DNA from: Streptomyces sp. NBC_00582
Lineage (GTDB): Bacteria > Actinomycetota > Actinomycetes > Streptomycetales > Streptomycetaceae
Length of the DNA: 64,000 nucleotides
Assembly (NCBI RefSeq): GCF_036345155.1
Contig: NZ_CP107772.1
Location: forward strand, 10,540,001 to 10,604,000
Direction: 5' to 3'
The position numbers were made by a program, and so were the translations under genes. The notes beneath the pieces are model-generated. The model saw only the letters and a program-made list of their open reading frames with translations. It did no database searches and was not told where the DNA came from. Positions 9,375 through 17,846 of the stretch are shown here, piece by piece. Every line of letters starts with the position of its first letter. Position 1 is the stretch's first letter.

Positions 9375-10187
9375 ATGTCTGTCGCCACCCTCTTTCCTCT
9401 CCCGCCGATCCTGACGCAGCCGACTCTGATCGCCGCCGTGCCGGGGTTCGGTCCGGTGAGCGGGGGCAACGTCGTCCTGCTCGTGGGCACCAACCTGGGC
9501 GGGGCGACCTCGGTCACCTTCGGCGGGGTGCCGGCGACCATCATCGCGCAGGACCCGCTGGGGGTCCTGGTCACCGTCATCGCCCCGGCGCACGCGGCGG
9601 GCAATGTCCCGGTCGTGGTCACCACCCCGGCCGGTGCGAGCTCGCCCGCCAACTACACCTACCTGCCCGCCGTGACGCCGCCGCCCATCGCGCTGGCCAT
9701 CACGCCTGCGAGCGGGCCCGTCGCGGGCGGCACGCCCTTCACGATCATCGGCGCCAACCTCACGGGTGCCTCGGTCACCTTCGGTGGAGTGCCCGCCACC
9801 AGCGTGAACGTGATCGGCGGGGTCATCCTGACCGGTGTGACGCCTGCTCACGCCGCTGGCCTGGTCACTTTGCAGGTGACGACGCCGGGCGGTACCACCA
9901 CCGTGCCCGGCGGGTTCACCTACGTCGGTCCGGCGGTGCCGACGGCCGCGGCCATCCTGCCGACGTCCGGTCCGGCCGCCGGGGGCACGCCGTTCGCCAT
10001 CACGGGATCGAACCTGTCGGGTGCCACCGTCACCATCGGCGGGGTCGCGGCGACCAACGTCGTCGTCGACCCCACCGGGACGGTACTGGCCGGTATCACA
10101 CCGGCCGGGACGGCCGGCAACGCCGCGGTCGTGGTGACCACCCCGGCGGGCTCGGCCACCGTCACGGGCGGCTTCACCTACGTCTGA
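9375..10187 (+). CDS. IPT/TIG-repeat protein, three repeats
   Basis: The protein has 270 residues with three IPT/TIG repeats, each showing the GPVxGGTPF entry strand, the SVTFGGVPAT strand and the VTTPGGxxTV end. ATG 9375 is chosen because GGAGAC lies just upstream and the first repeat begins soon after it. The in-frame open region further upstream reads through repeats and has no motif. The first residues (MSVATLFPLPPIL) are only mildly hydrophobic, with no convincing signal peptide. It is Gly/Ala/Val-rich compared with the Thr/Pro-rich paralogue at 5109. Two strong hairpins follow the stop. The role is unknown; the clustered paralogues suggest a shared surface, scaffold or binding function. 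Confidence 0.85.
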   Translation: MSVATLFPLPPILTQPTLIAAVPGFGPVSGGNVVLLVGTNLGGATSVTFGGVPATIIAQDPLGVLVTVIAPAHAAGNVPVVVTTPAGASSPANYTYLPAVTPPPIALAITPASGPVAGGTPFTIIGANLTGASVTFGGVPATSVNVIGGVILTGVTPAHAAGLVTLQVTTPGGTTTVPGGFTYVGPAVPTAAAILPTSGPAAGGTPFAITGSNLSGATVTIGGVAATNVVVDPTGTVLAGITPAGTAGNAAVVVTTPAGSATVTGGFTYV

Positions 10188-10242
10188 TCCCGGCGGGCCG
10201 CACGGGCGCACGGCCAGCCTGTGCGCCCCGTCCGCCCGTCCG

Positions 10243-10272
10243 CCCGTCCGCCCGGCCGGCCGGGCGGACGGG
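10243..10272 (+). terminator. 30-bp perfect palindrome, likely terminator of the 9375 gene
   Basis: Positions 10243-10257 and 10258-10272 are exact reverse complements (CCCGTCCGCCCGGCC and its complement), 56 bp after the stop at 10187. No T-run follows, as is usual in Streptomyces terminators. Confidence 0.7.
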
Positions 10273-10296
10273 GCTGCCTTGGCGGCGCGCCGTGAT

Positions 10297-10323
10297 GATG
10301 CCCGCACCTCGTGTGCGGGCATC
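10297..10323 (+). terminator. Second hairpin, 11-bp stem
   Basis: GATGCCCGCAC at 10297-10307 pairs perfectly with 10313-10323 across a 5-nt loop. It could back up the terminator at 10243-10272 in a tandem arrangement. Confidence 0.6.
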
Positions 10324-11280
10324 GTCGCGGTATCCGCACCCGGGGCCGGCGGGCCCGCTCCTGCGGGGCAGCGGCCGGCCTGCCCGGGCGGGCGGGTGAT
10401 TCCCGGCGAGGGCGGTGGGGTGCGCGGCCGGCGGACGCCGATAGGGGGCCGGCGCAGTGCGCCGGATCGTCCTCGACGCCGCCGGGGCCCAGGTCCCCAC
10501 GCAGGCCGGGGTTCGCCGGGATCCGCTTGGTCCCGCACGGCTTTTGAAGGCTGTTCGCCACCGGCCTGGCCAGCAACGGCCTGCCCGTCCGTCCATGTCG
10601 GCGCGGTCCCTGTCCGGCCGCCTCGATATCCAGACAACCCGCGGCTGCGTCGCCGTCTTCGACGGGGACGTCATCGGCCGCTGCGCCGAGTTCCCCCGGT
10701 CTCGATCAAGCCCTCATCGACGCGACCGGCGCCCAGGTCGGGCGGGGCGCGGGTGGCGGCGACGGCTGCTACGCCCCGGCCGTCGCCGTCGCCGTCGCCG
10801 TCGGCGACGTCCTGACCGCCGCCGCGGCCGGGCATCGTCCCCGCGCCGTCACCGTCTCTGTCGGTGAGCGGCCCGTCGATCTCGGTGTCCTCCTCGGCGG
10901 CGCCGGCCGCCCGACCGGCACCGCCGGCGCCGCCCTGGGTTGCCCGACGGCGTCGTCGCCCTCACCGGCGCCCACGGCGAGGTCGCCGCGAGCGACTGGC
11001 GGCGCCGACCGGCACCGTCACCGCCGGCGCCGCCCTGGGTTGCCCGACGGCGTCGTCGCCCTCACCGGTGCCCATGGCGAGGTCGTCGCGAGCGAGTGGC
11101 GGCTCCAGCAGGGCGCTCTTCATCGGATCTCCTTCGAGGAAATGCTGCTCTTCAGGGTGGGGAGGAAGCGAACTCCTGCGGAGCAGGGCGGGGAAGGCCG
11201 GTTCGCCGCCAGGGCGGGCCGCCCGTCCACCGCGAACTCCCCGCAGTCGCTTGCAAGCTGATGGGCTGGTGTGTGGGCCG
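10324..11280. other. Intergenic DNA with a 100-bp tandem duplication
   Basis: No gene could be supported. Short coding-like stretches appear in shifting frames (for example GVVALTGAHGEV near 11050), which may be relics of a decayed gene I cannot name. Confidence 0.5.
10921..11103. repeat. Tandem direct repeat, 100-bp period
   Basis: The segment starting CCGCCGGCGCCGCCCTGGGT at 10921 recurs at 11021 with a few substitutions, and the similarity runs to about 11002 and 11103 respectively. Confidence 0.85.
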
Positions 11281-12306
11281 TGGCCGCTGACGTGAGGCGG
11301 GTGTTCAGGTACCGCTTCCATCCCACTGATGGGCAGGCAGCCGAGCTGTCGCGCCTGTTCGGGTGCGTGCGGAAGGTCTGCGACCTCGTTTCTCGCGGCG
11401 CGCACGCAGGCCTGGACGCTGCGGCAGGAGCGGGTCGACTAGCAACGCCACGCCGGCGATGCCGGCGGCATGGAAGGAGACCGGGGAATTCGCCTGCCTC
11501 GACGAGGTCTCCTCCGTCCCGTTTCAGCGGGCCCTGGGCCGCCTTCGGACGGCGTTCACCCGCTTCTTTGCCGAGCGCGCCCAGTACCCGCGTTTCAAGT
11601 CGCGCAAGGAATCCGGCAGGTCCGCCGAGTGCGCGGCCAGCGTGTTCCGCTTCCGGGACGGGAAGCCGACGCCGGCGAGGATGGCGCAGCCGCTGGACAT
11701 GGTGGGGTCGCGTGCCCTCCCGCCGGGCGTGCAGCCGTCCACCGTGACCGTGTCGCAGGGCGCGGCCGGACGCTGGCATGTGTCCTTGGTGTGCGAGGAC
11801 TCCGGGGTCAGGCCATTCGCGGACAGTGCGAACGGCGTCGGCGTGGACGCCGGACTCGGCCACCTTGCTGACGCTCTCCGCCCGGGGAGAAGATCAGCAA
11901 CTCCAGGCACGGGCGGCGCGACCGCGCGCGTCTGGCCAGGGCCCGGCGGGAATTGTCCCGCAAGGCCGGGGGTGAGGGCACCACCGGGGCCAGGGCCCGC
12001 AAGAGGGTCGCCCGTATCCTGGTTCCCCTCCTGCGAGCTGTGTTCGCACTGCGGACCTGCGGGGCGGGATGCCGCTGCAGGTCCGCGGCTGGACATGTGG
12101 CGGGTGCGGCATCACCCACGACCGCGGCACCGAACGCGGCGGGCAACCTCTTGGCCGCCGGGCCGGCGGTGTCGGCCTGTGGAGCCGGTGTAAGAAGGCC
12201 TCAACGGAGGTTTTCCGGGCGGGCAGTCGGCGGCGAAGCAGGAACGACTGCGGCGTGAGCCGTGTAAATCCGCCTCCTTCAGGAGGGGGAGGAAGTCATG
12301 AGGTGA
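11281..12306 (+). pseudogene. Decayed TnpB (IS200/IS605-type OrfB)
   Basis: The reading frame starts with the typical N-terminus VFRYRFHPTDGQAAELSRLFGCVRKV near 11300 and changes frame near 11400. It then continues as EVSSVPFQRALGRLRTAF, AQYPRFKSRK and GVGVDAGL. After RARKRVARI the protein jumps directly to the zinc-finger part FPSCELCSHCG, deleting about 150 residues that would hold the second RuvC catalytic acidic residue. The C-terminal SACGAGVRRPQR tail and the 3' hairpin near 12270-12290 (CCTCCTTCAGGAGG type) typical of these right ends remain. It is not expected to work as a nuclease. Confidence 0.82.
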
Positions 12307-13214
12307 TGGCCTCCCGATCACCGGTGCACAGACGCGCGATCCGGCGCGTCGGGATGGAACAGGGGCAGCCAGGCCAGGACACCTGCTTGCTCAGCCCCGC
12401 GCAACGCGGATCGTTCAACCTCATCGCCCCCCCATCGCGGGCCGGTGCCCGCCTGCGCCACCTGGGGATCCGGTACGAGCGTCTCCGCCGGCCGCGGCCG
12501 CGGCCGTTTGTGCGGAAAACGGTGACGGGTTCGCGGACAGCCGGCCGGCGCCGGTGGGCTTCCGCCGTGCAGGTATCACGTGTGAACCGGTTCGGTGCCG
12601 CCCACGCGAATACCGCGGAGTGTTCCGCGTAAGCGGAAATCCCCGGCCCCTGGCACGGACGGCCATGCGCCGGAAGCGGCGCGGACGCATTCGCCTCCGC
12701 CCTGCCCGTCCTTTGCCGGCCTGGCGGATAATCTCCGCGGCGGTGCCCGGGCCGCACCTGCCGGCTGGCGGCGGCGCTCTGTCCGGCGGAACGGTCGACG
12801 GCCTGGTCCGTCGGCCTGGCGGCGGCGCATGACATCCTGGCCGGGACGCCACTCCTTTCCCGTAAACGCCCTCCGTTGCCGCGCCGGCGGGGGGCGGTTA
12901 ACCCGTTCAGGTGAATGGAGTCAACGGTGTCTTGTCACCCGATTGGGCGTGTGGGTCAATGTGAAGGTGAACCGGCGGGCCGCCCATCCCCGTGCCGGGG
13001 GAGGAACGAGGCGGGCAGGCGTATGCCGGGTCCCCCGATGCCCATGAATGGTGCACTCCTGACATGAGGGCAAAGGGGCCTTTTTCTTTCCCCTTGTCTC
13101 CGCAATGCGAATCACGCCGGAAGAGGCGTGAAAAAGGCTTGTGGGGGCTCGTTGCGGTCGTCGGCCGTTCCGCCGGTTCCTCGCATGTCCCACACACACA
13201 GCGAGGAGTCAGTC
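12307..13214. other. Intergenic stretch without a supportable gene
   Basis: Only shadow frames are present. A/T-richer patches near 13075-13100 (GGCCTTTTTCTTTCCCC) probably belong to the promoter and leader of the IPT/TIG gene at 13215. Confidence 0.5.
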
Positions 13215-13961
13215 ATGCCGATCTCTCCGAATCAGGGTTCCACGGGAGGCGGGACCCTGGTGACCATCACGGGCACGAACCTGGCCAACACCAGCGCCGT
13301 GCTGTTCGGCACCAAGCCCGCCACGAGCGTCACCAACGTCTCGCCGACCCAGGTCACCGCCGTCGCCCCGTCGGGCACCGGAACCGTCGGAGTCACGATC
13401 AAGACTCCGGGCGGGACGAGCAACCCGGTGCCGTTCTTCTATGTCGGCGCCCCGTTCAAGTCGTCCCTGAGCGCGGCCTCGGGTCCGCTGGCCGGCGGCA
13501 ACACCGTCACGGTCACGGGGACCGGCCTGTCGACCGCCACCAGTGTCTCCTTCGGTGCGGCGACCGCCACCCCGACGGTGGGCTCCGACAGTTCACTCGC
13601 CGTCACCGTTCCCGCCGGCGCCGCGGCAGGGCCGGTGTCGGTGAGCGTCACCACCGCCGGGGGGACCAACAACGGACTGACCTACGTCTACGTCGACGTC
13701 CCCACGATCACCGCCCTCAGCCCGACCTCGGGTCCCACCTCGGGCGGGACGGCGGTGACCATCACCGGAACCAACCTGGACAGCACCGAGTCGGTCACCT
13801 TCGGCGGGGCCCCGGCGCCGTTCTCGGTGATCAACGCCACCACCCTGTCGGCGGTCACCCCGCCCGGCACCGCGGGCGCGGTCGACGTGAGCGTGACCAA
13901 CGCCGCCGGAGCGGACACCGAGGTCGGCGCCTTCACCTACGTGGCGGGCCCGGGCATCTGA
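13215..13961 (+). CDS. IPT/TIG-repeat protein, three repeats
   Basis: The protein has 248 residues made of three IPT/TIG repeats (SPNQGSTGGGT, ASGPLAGGNTVTVTG, SPTSGPTSGGTAVTITG). ATG 13215 is chosen because GAGGAG lies 6 bp upstream and the first repeat begins at residue 3. The upstream in-frame extension to 13128 adds a non-conserved stretch. As in the other two copies, there is no signal peptide or membrane anchor. A stem-loop follows the stop. Function is unknown; sequence and spacing relate it to the genes at 5109 and 9375. Confidence 0.87.
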   Translation: MPISPNQGSTGGGTLVTITGTNLANTSAVLFGTKPATSVTNVSPTQVTAVAPSGTGTVGVTIKTPGGTSNPVPFFYVGAPFKSSLSAASGPLAGGNTVTVTGTGLSTATSVSFGAATATPTVGSDSSLAVTVPAGAAAGPVSVSVTTAGGTNNGLTYVYVDVPTITALSPTSGPTSGGTAVTITGTNLDSTESVTFGGAPAPFSVINATTLSAVTPPGTAGAVDVSVTNAAGADTEVGAFTYVAGPGI

Positions 13962-13978
13962 TACGCCGCCCCACAGCG

Positions 13979-14003
13979 GGCGCGCCCCCCTTTTCGGCGC
14001 GCC
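13979..14003 (+). terminator. Stem-loop after the IPT/TIG gene
   Basis: GGCGCGCC at 13979-13986 pairs with the same palindromic octamer at 13996-14003 across a 9-nt loop (CCCCTTTTC), 17 bp after the stop. Confidence 0.65.
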
Positions 14004-14443
14004 GGCACCCGCTTCACGCCCGCCTGTGACGGCCAGGAGCCTCGCAGGCGGGCAGCCGGCGTTCGCCCGGCCCCTTTCCCCCGCCGCGGGGCCTGCCGCA
14101 CGGGCAGGAGCCGGGAGCGGGCCGGGGCCCGGCGGCCGGGCCGCCGGGGGAGAGGACCAGGGCACCCTGTGACGGTTCACCACCGGGCAGGGGCAGGGGC
14201 AGGGGCGGGACCGTCCCGGATGCCTGAGGCGCGCCCCCGGAACCCGGCGGGCTGCCCCGCCGAGGCGGCGGCGCCTTGCGCGCCCTGGACGGAGGGCCGG
14301 CGCCCCGCGCCGGACGGCCGCCGTCGTCATGCGCCGCCCGGCCGGCCCCAGATCACCCGGGGGCGGGCACCTGCCGCCCCGGCCCCCTCCGCGTGTCCTG
14401 CCACGGCACCGTCCCGGCAAACCCGGTGGCCCGGCGGCGGTGG
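14004..14443. other. Intergenic, nothing recognised
   Basis: Very G+C-rich, with a short GGGGCA-type run near 14188-14210. No gene, RNA or operator could be supported. Confidence 0.5.
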
Positions 14444-14923
14444 TCAGCCGATGCTGATGTTGTTGTGGATGTCGCCGACCACGAAGCCGATCAGCCCTCC
14501 GCAGGCGAGCAGGCACAGCCCGGGGGGCACGAGGGGAGTGACGGGCGACGCCAGGACGGACACGGCGGCCGTGGCGCTGGAGGCGTCGCAGGAGTCGTTG
14601 CCGTTGTAGGCGGCCGTGATCGTGTGAGGGCCCAGTGCGCCGAACGACGCGGTGTAGTGGGCCTGGCCGTTCACGGCGACGGGCACCGTGCCCAGCAGGT
14701 CGGCGCCGTCGAAGAACGTCATGCCCAGACCGCCGCTCGGATCCGATGCGCAGGTGACCGTCGCGGTCAGTTCGACCGGCGTCCCCACCATGGCCGCGGC
14801 GGGAGACACGGTGACGCCCGTGGCCGACGGGGCAGCCACCGCTGGAGAGGCAGCGGTCACCACGGCCGCCACGGCCGCCGCCGTAAGCCCGGCCCACCTG
14901 TCACGGGGACGTCTACGCATCAC
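14444..14923 (-). CDS. Secreted Ig-like domain protein
   Basis: The protein has 159 residues. The N-terminus MMRRRPRDRW followed by an Ala/Val-rich core and ASPAVAA is a clear Sec signal peptide, with cleavage near residue 31. Residues about 35-125 form a bacterial Ig-like (Big_3-type) domain with the pattern VTVSPAAAMVGTPVELTATV ... GPHTITAAYNGN. The C-terminus has a short hydrophobic stretch (LCLLACGGLIGFVVG) with cysteines that could act as a membrane or surface anchor. It stands alone, convergent to the IPT/TIG gene. A cell-surface or adhesion role is possible but not shown. Confidence 0.8.
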   Translation of the reverse strand: MMRRRPRDRWAGLTAAAVAAVVTAASPAVAAPSATGVTVSPAAAMVGTPVELTATVTCASDPSGGLGMTFFDGADLLGTVPVAVNGQAHYTASFGALGPHTITAAYNGNDSCDASSATAAVSVLASPVTPLVPPGLCLLACGGLIGFVVGDIHNNISIG

Positions 14924-15482
14924 GGGTCAACTCCCTTTGTCTTCTTCTGCCGCCGGATGGTCCTGGATGCCTTTACGCTAGGTGACGATAAGTCTTCAAA
15001 TCGGCCCATATCATCAACATTCCTTCAAAAGCGGCCGATTGGGTCAAGGGTGAAGGCGTCCCGGGGGGCGGGGCCTGCGCGTACCGCCGGCGGGTTCGGC
15101 CTCACCGGGCAGGACGGCCCGGAGCCCTGGCCCGGACGGCCCGGTGCCCTGGCCCGGACGGCCCGGACCCGGCGGGCCTGCCCCCGCCCCCCGGGGATGC
15201 CCGCGTCCAGGGGCCGCCGCGCAGTCGCGCGCCCGGTCCACCGGCTGCCCCGTTGTCTTCGCCGGCGGTCCTGCCAGAGGACCGCCGGCCTCCGGGGCGG
15301 GCATGACTGCCGGCCCCCTGCCGAACCGGTGACCTGACCCGGTACGGGCCGCAGCACGGGGAGCCGGGGTGTTCCGGACGGGCTGGCGTGGATCGCCGGG
15401 CCGCTGAGGTCCACGTCCGGGACGCGGGGGCGGCGGCACGCAGGCCTCCCGATGGGCCCGCGCCACCTGTGCGCCCGCGAGG

Positions 15483-15720
15483 CCCCTCGCCGTCGGGCGG
15501 GACTGGACCGGCACCGGGCCCGCGGTCGCCCTCGACGCCGTGCTGTTCGGCGCCGGTACGGTCGTGGCGCTGGCGGCGGCCGTCGCCGTGCCGTACGTCA
15601 TGGCCGTACACCCGCACGGGGCGCGGTCCACGCCCGTATGGCTGCTGCCGCTCGGCGCGCCCATGGCGGCGGCCGCGTCGGGGCCGGCGCTCCCTGCGAC
15701 GGGACGCTCTTCTCCGCCCT
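15483..15720 (+). pseudogene. Possible relic of a SLAC1/TehA-type anion channel
   Basis: A short frame reads LFGAGTVVALAAAVAVPYVM followed by AVHPHG and PVWLLPLGAPMAAAASGPAL. I recognise this as resembling one transmembrane hairpin of SLAC1-family transporters from actinomycetes. No other part of the family is present upstream, and downstream the frame dissolves into Pro-rich and repeat sequence. The assignment is tentative. Confidence 0.3.
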
Positions 15721-15854
15721 CCCCGACGCCGCCGTCGGCCCCTGCGCCCGGCGCACCTGCCGTCCGGCCGGGGGACATCGGAGCCGGGCCCGGCTGCGCG
15801 GCACCCGTCCTGCCGGACACCCACACACCGCTCCTCCTCGCTCCTCCTCGCCGG

Positions 15855-15998
15855 CGCCTGAGCCGGCAGCACCCGCGGCGGCGGGGGTGGGAAGCCTGCG
15901 ATCGCCTGAGCCGGCGGCATCCGCGGCGGCGGGGGTGGGAAGCCTGCGATCGCCTGAGCCGGCGGCACCCGCGGCGGCGGGGGGTGCGAAGCCTGCGA
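15855..15998. repeat. 48-bp tandem repeat, three copies
   Basis: A 48-bp unit beginning CGCCTGAGCCGGC starts at 15855, 15903 and 15951; the third copy carries substitutions and one extra G. The period is a multiple of three, but no conserved protein frame is evident. Confidence 0.9.
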
Positions 15999-16520
15999 CC
16001 GGGGGCCACCGAACGGGACACGCCCCCGCCGGGGCCGCTACGTCACAGCCCCCGGGCGCCTCCCGTGGGCCCGGGCGCCCACCGCCCCGGCCCGCGAAGA
16101 GGGAAGGGGGCGGGCATCCCTGCGCGCTCCGCGCATCGCGGCCCCGATCGCCCGCTCCCGCGGCGAAGCAGGCGAACGGCCGCCCCCGCGCAGGCGGGTG
16201 AGGTGACCGCCCGGACGATGTCCTTGACCGTTTCCTCCCGCGGAGCCGGCCCGCGCTCGGAGCGCACCGGTGCGCGCCCGCCGCCCGCCCGGGGAAGCCG
16301 CCGGCACCGCCGGCGGCGTCGGCGGCCGCGGCCCGTCATGCGCGCTGCTCCCTTCGAGAGCGGGACACCACGCCGGGCGGCCGGAACAGAACGCGCCTGA
16401 TCTGCGGCTTTGCCGTCGGCGGCGAGCGTACGGCGCGCTTTTGCGGTTGCGGCACCGGCGAAGTAACTGCTTGCTGGAGAGCAGCCGCAGTGCACGCCCC
16501 AGCATCCGACACAAGGAGCC

Positions 16521-17846
16521 ATGATGCAGTCCTCCATGTCCGACGCAGTTCTCGCCGGCGCCGACGCTGCGGTCCTGGAGTCTCTTCCCCTGCCGGACCA
16601 CTTCCCCGCCGCCGTGGTCCGCAAGGAGGACGTCGACATCTTCCGGTCCATGGAGGACAAGGACGTACGCAAGTCCCTTTTCGTCGACCGGGTCCCCATG
16701 CCGGAGCTGGCGCCGGACGAGGCGCTGATCGCGGTGATGGCGAGCTCCATCAACTACAACACGGTGTGGACCGCCATGTTCGAGCCGGTGCCCACTTTCC
16801 AGTTCCTGCGGCAGATGGGCCGCAGCGGCGGGTGGGAGGCACGTCACGACCTTCCGTATCACATCGTCGGGTCCGACGCCTGCGGGGTCATCGTCCGCAC
16901 GGGATCGTCGGTCCGCAGGTGGAAGGTGGGCGATCACGTCGTGATCTCGCCGGCCTACGTCGACGAACAGGACCCCGACACCCATCGCGACGGGATGCTC
17001 GGTGAGGGGCAGAAGGCCTGGGGCTTCGAGACCAACTTCGGCGGGCTGGCCCACTACGCCGTCGTGCGGGCCAGCCAGCTGATGCCGAAACCGGCTGCGC
17101 TGAGCTGGGAGGAGGCAGCCGTCAACCCGCTGTGCGCGAGCACCGCGTACCGGATGCTGGTCAGTGAACGCGGCGCCCGGATGAAGCAGGGCGACGTCGT
17201 CCTCGTCTGGGGTGCCAGCGGCGGTCTGGGCGCCTACGCCGTCCAGCTCGTCCTGGGCGGCGGCGGCATCCCCGTCGGCGTCGTCAACTCCGCGGAGAAG
17301 GCCCGCGTGTTGAAAACGCTGGGCTGTGAAGCGGTCATCAACCGCACCGACATCGACGAGGGCGATCCCACCCTTCTGCAGCGGCCGGAGGGCTGGAAGA
17401 AGATGGGCAAGGCCATCCGCGCCGCGGTCGGTGAGGACCCGCACATCGTCTTCGAGCATGTCGGGCAGAAGACGTTCGCCGCGTCCGTCTTCCTGGCCAG
17501 GCGCGGAGGCACCGTCATCACCTGCGGCTCGAGCACCGGATACGAACACCTCTACGACAACCGGTATCTGTGGATGCGCCTGAAGCGGATCATCGGAAGC
17601 CACGGCGCCAACCTCCACGAGCAGTGGGAGGTCAACCGGCTCCTCGCCCTGGGCCACGTGGTGCCCACGCTGTCCAGGACCTACCCGCTCGACGACGTCG
17701 CCGCCGCGGCGCGCAGCGTTCAGACCAACCAGCACATCGGCAAGGTCGGCGTGCTGTGCCTGGCGCCCGCGCCGGGGCTGGGCGTCACCGATCCGGGCGC
17801 CCGGGCCCGGATCGATGACAGGCGCCTGCACGCCTTCCGCCGGTGA
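16521..17846 (+). CDS. ccr: Crotonyl-CoA carboxylase/reductase, probably for bulky alkylmalonyl-CoA
   Basis: The 441-residue MDR-family enzyme carries out NADPH-dependent reductive carboxylation of 2-enoyl-CoA to alkylmalonyl-CoA. Residues matching the known CO2-binding set are visible: Asn80 (SSINYNT), Phe169-Glu170 (WGFETNFGG) and His361 (IGSHGAN). The nucleotide-binding motif is WGASGGLG (230-237). Position 362, directly after His361, is Gly, where ordinary crotonyl-CoA enzymes have Phe (GSHFAN). Gly here was reported for the chlorocrotonyl-CoA enzyme SalG and widens the pocket. AAGGAG at 16512-16517 favours the second Met (16524) as the true start. It ends directly against the convergent PKS gene and probably makes its extender unit. 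Confidence 0.95.
   Translation: MMQSSMSDAVLAGADAAVLESLPLPDHFPAAVVRKEDVDIFRSMEDKDVRKSLFVDRVPMPELAPDEALIAVMASSINYNTVWTAMFEPVPTFQFLRQMGRSGGWEARHDLPYHIVGSDACGVIVRTGSSVRRWKVGDHVVISPAYVDEQDPDTHRDGMLGEGQKAWGFETNFGGLAHYAVVRASQLMPKPAALSWEEAAVNPLCASTAYRMLVSERGARMKQGDVVLVWGASGGLGAYAVQLVLGGGGIPVGVVNSAEKARVLKTLGCEAVINRTDIDEGDPTLLQRPEGWKKMGKAIRAAVGEDPHIVFEHVGQKTFAASVFLARRGGTVITCGSSTGYEHLYDNRYLWMRLKRIIGSHGANLHEQWEVNRLLALGHVVPTLSRTYPLDDVAAAARSVQTNQHIGKVGVLCLAPAPGLGVTDPGARARIDDRRLHAFRR

Larger units (their letters stand above)
14924..16520. other. 1.6-kb intergenic region with a possible gene relic
   Basis: This holds the promoter of the Ig-like gene (A/T-richer DNA near 14980-15050), a possible SLAC1-type transporter remnant and a 48-bp tandem repeat, both listed separately. 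The last 100 bp contain the promoter and leader of the CCR gene. Nothing else could be supported. Confidence 0.5.

Noticed and set aside
13075..13105. Terminator-like G/C-T-rich stretch before the third IPT/TIG gene
   Set aside because: Pairing is imperfect and no upstream gene needs termination there.
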